64,000 nt of DNA from Paraburkholderia graminis C4D1M (lineage in GTDB: Bacteria; Pseudomonadota; Gammaproteobacteria; Burkholderiales; Burkholderiaceae). The position numbers and the translations under genes are program-made. Positions 63,213-64,000 of the stretch are shown one piece after another. A model generated the notes under the pieces. That model searched no databases, had not been told where the DNA came from, and saw only the letters and a program-made list of their open reading frames with translations. The number at the start of each line of letters is the position of its first letter. Within the stretch, counting starts at the first letter, position 1. The stretch is taken from NCBI RefSeq assembly GCF_000172415.1, contig NZ_ABLD01000006.1, forward strand, positions 342,122 through 406,121, in the 5' to 3' direction.

Positions 63213-64000
63213 AAATTCGCGCACAGATCGGCATGGTGCTCAACCTCGACAAGTGCATCGGCTGCCATACGTGTTCGGTGACGTGCAAGAACGTCTGGAC
63301 GAGCCGCGAGGGCGTCGAATACGCGTGGTTCAATAATGTGGAAACGAAGCCGGGCATTGGCTACCCGAAGCAGTGGGAGAATCAGGACAAATGGAACGGC
63401 GGCTGGAAACGCAATCCGGACGGCTCGATCGAACCGCGTCAGGGCAGCCGGCTCAAGGTGCTGTCGCGGCTCTTTGCGAATCCGAATCTGCCGCAAATCG
63501 ACGACTATTACGAGCCGTTTACGTTCGACTACGAGCACTTGCAGTCCGCGCCGGAAAGCAAGGCGCCGCCTGTCGCGCGACCGCGCAGCCTGCTGACAGG
63601 CAAGCGGATGCAAAAGATCGAGTGGGGGCCGAACTGGGAGGAGATTCTCGGCGGCGAGTTCGAGAAGCGCAGTAAGGACAAGAACTTTGACGACGTGCAG
63701 AAGGACATCTACGGTCAGTTCGAGAACACCTTCATGATGTACTTGCCGCGCTTGTGCGAGCATTGCCTGAATCCGGCGTGCGTCGCGAGTTGTCCTTCGG
63801 GTTCAATTTATAAGCGCGAAGAAGACGGCATCGTATTGATCGACCAGGACAAATGCCGCGGATGGCGCATGTGCGTGTCGGGATGTCCGTATAAGAAGAT
63901 CTATTACAACTGGAAGTCCCGGCAAGGCGGAGAGTGCATCTTCTGCTATCGCGAATGAAAGCGGTCAGCCAACCGTGGTGGTTCGGAAACCTGCGTCGGG
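63209..64000 (+). CDS. narH: Respiratory nitrate reductase beta subunit, partial
   Basis: Iron-sulfur electron-transfer subunit, N-terminal half only; the gene runs off the window. Cysteine groups are CIGCHTCSVTCKNVW, then CEHCLNPACVASCPSGS and CRGWRMCVSGCPYKK, where Trp replaces one Cys as in authentic NarH. The frame stops at 63958, but several small indels between 63917 and 63985 (extra C, missing A, two missing C, two extra bases) compensate one another, and SETCVG is back in frame at the end. ATG 63209 overlaps the narG stop. Confidence 0.9.

Overview
The window is GC-rich, densely coded DNA. It looks like a Burkholderiaceae replicon, most likely Paraburkholderia or Caballeronia; this is an inference from gene content and codon style, not a database match. 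Supporting signs are many short 'stress' genes (DUF4142, DUF2795, DUF6723-like, low-affinity iron permease), several sugar-acid catabolic operons each with its own LacI, IclR or FCD regulator, and a narXL-narKK-narGH respiratory cluster. I saw no rRNA, tRNA, CRISPR array, insertion sequence or prophage. The mix suggests an accessory chromosome or megaplasmid.

Layout. (1) 0.4-13.6 kb: a stress and signalling block with two large hybrid histidine kinases (PAS-PAS-HK-REC-REC and GAF-PAS-HK-REC), two tandem Hsp20 genes behind a hairpin that can mask the ribosome-binding site, a GT4 glycosyltransferase, and many small hydrophilic or periplasmic proteins. (2) 13.6-16 kb: a GNAT acetyltransferase, then an ArsR regulator with an Old Yellow Enzyme (nemA-like). 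(3) 16-23.5 kb: a LacI regulator divergent from TRAP transporter genes, a VOC protein, a RuBisCO-like protein and a DUF1537 kinase, which together look like a branched sugar-acid (apionate-type) pathway. (4) 24.5-30.9 kb: an FCD regulator divergent from a hexuronate operon (uxaB, exuT-like, uxaA, FMN hydroxyacid dehydrogenase). (5) 30.9-33.4 kb: a broken filamentous-haemagglutinin-like protein. (6) 33.8-38.6 kb: a YXWGXW protein, a micro-lipoprotein, then an ECF sigma / anti-sigma / Spy-like / DUF1800 / DUF1501 operon. (7) 38.9-40.7 kb: a lipoprotein glycoside-hydrolase-like protein. (8) 40.7-48.6 kb: ligK/ligJ-like genes with an IclR regulator, divergent from a dehydratase / RraA-family / MFS / LacI sugar-acid operon with very clear operators. 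(9) 48.6-49.7 kb: two tandem paralogues of unknown function. (10) 50-64 kb: cyoABCD immediately followed by narX, narL, two narK genes, narG and the start of narH.

One property cuts across the window. At least six otherwise intact genes are split by exactly one inserted or deleted base (dctQ/M, hydroxyacid dehydrogenase, haemagglutinin, two RraA-family genes, narG), and the last 90 bases of narH carry several mutually compensating indels. In each case adding or removing one base restores a full-length protein, so residual assembly error is at least as likely as gene decay. Products of these genes should be read through the shifts until the raw reads are checked.
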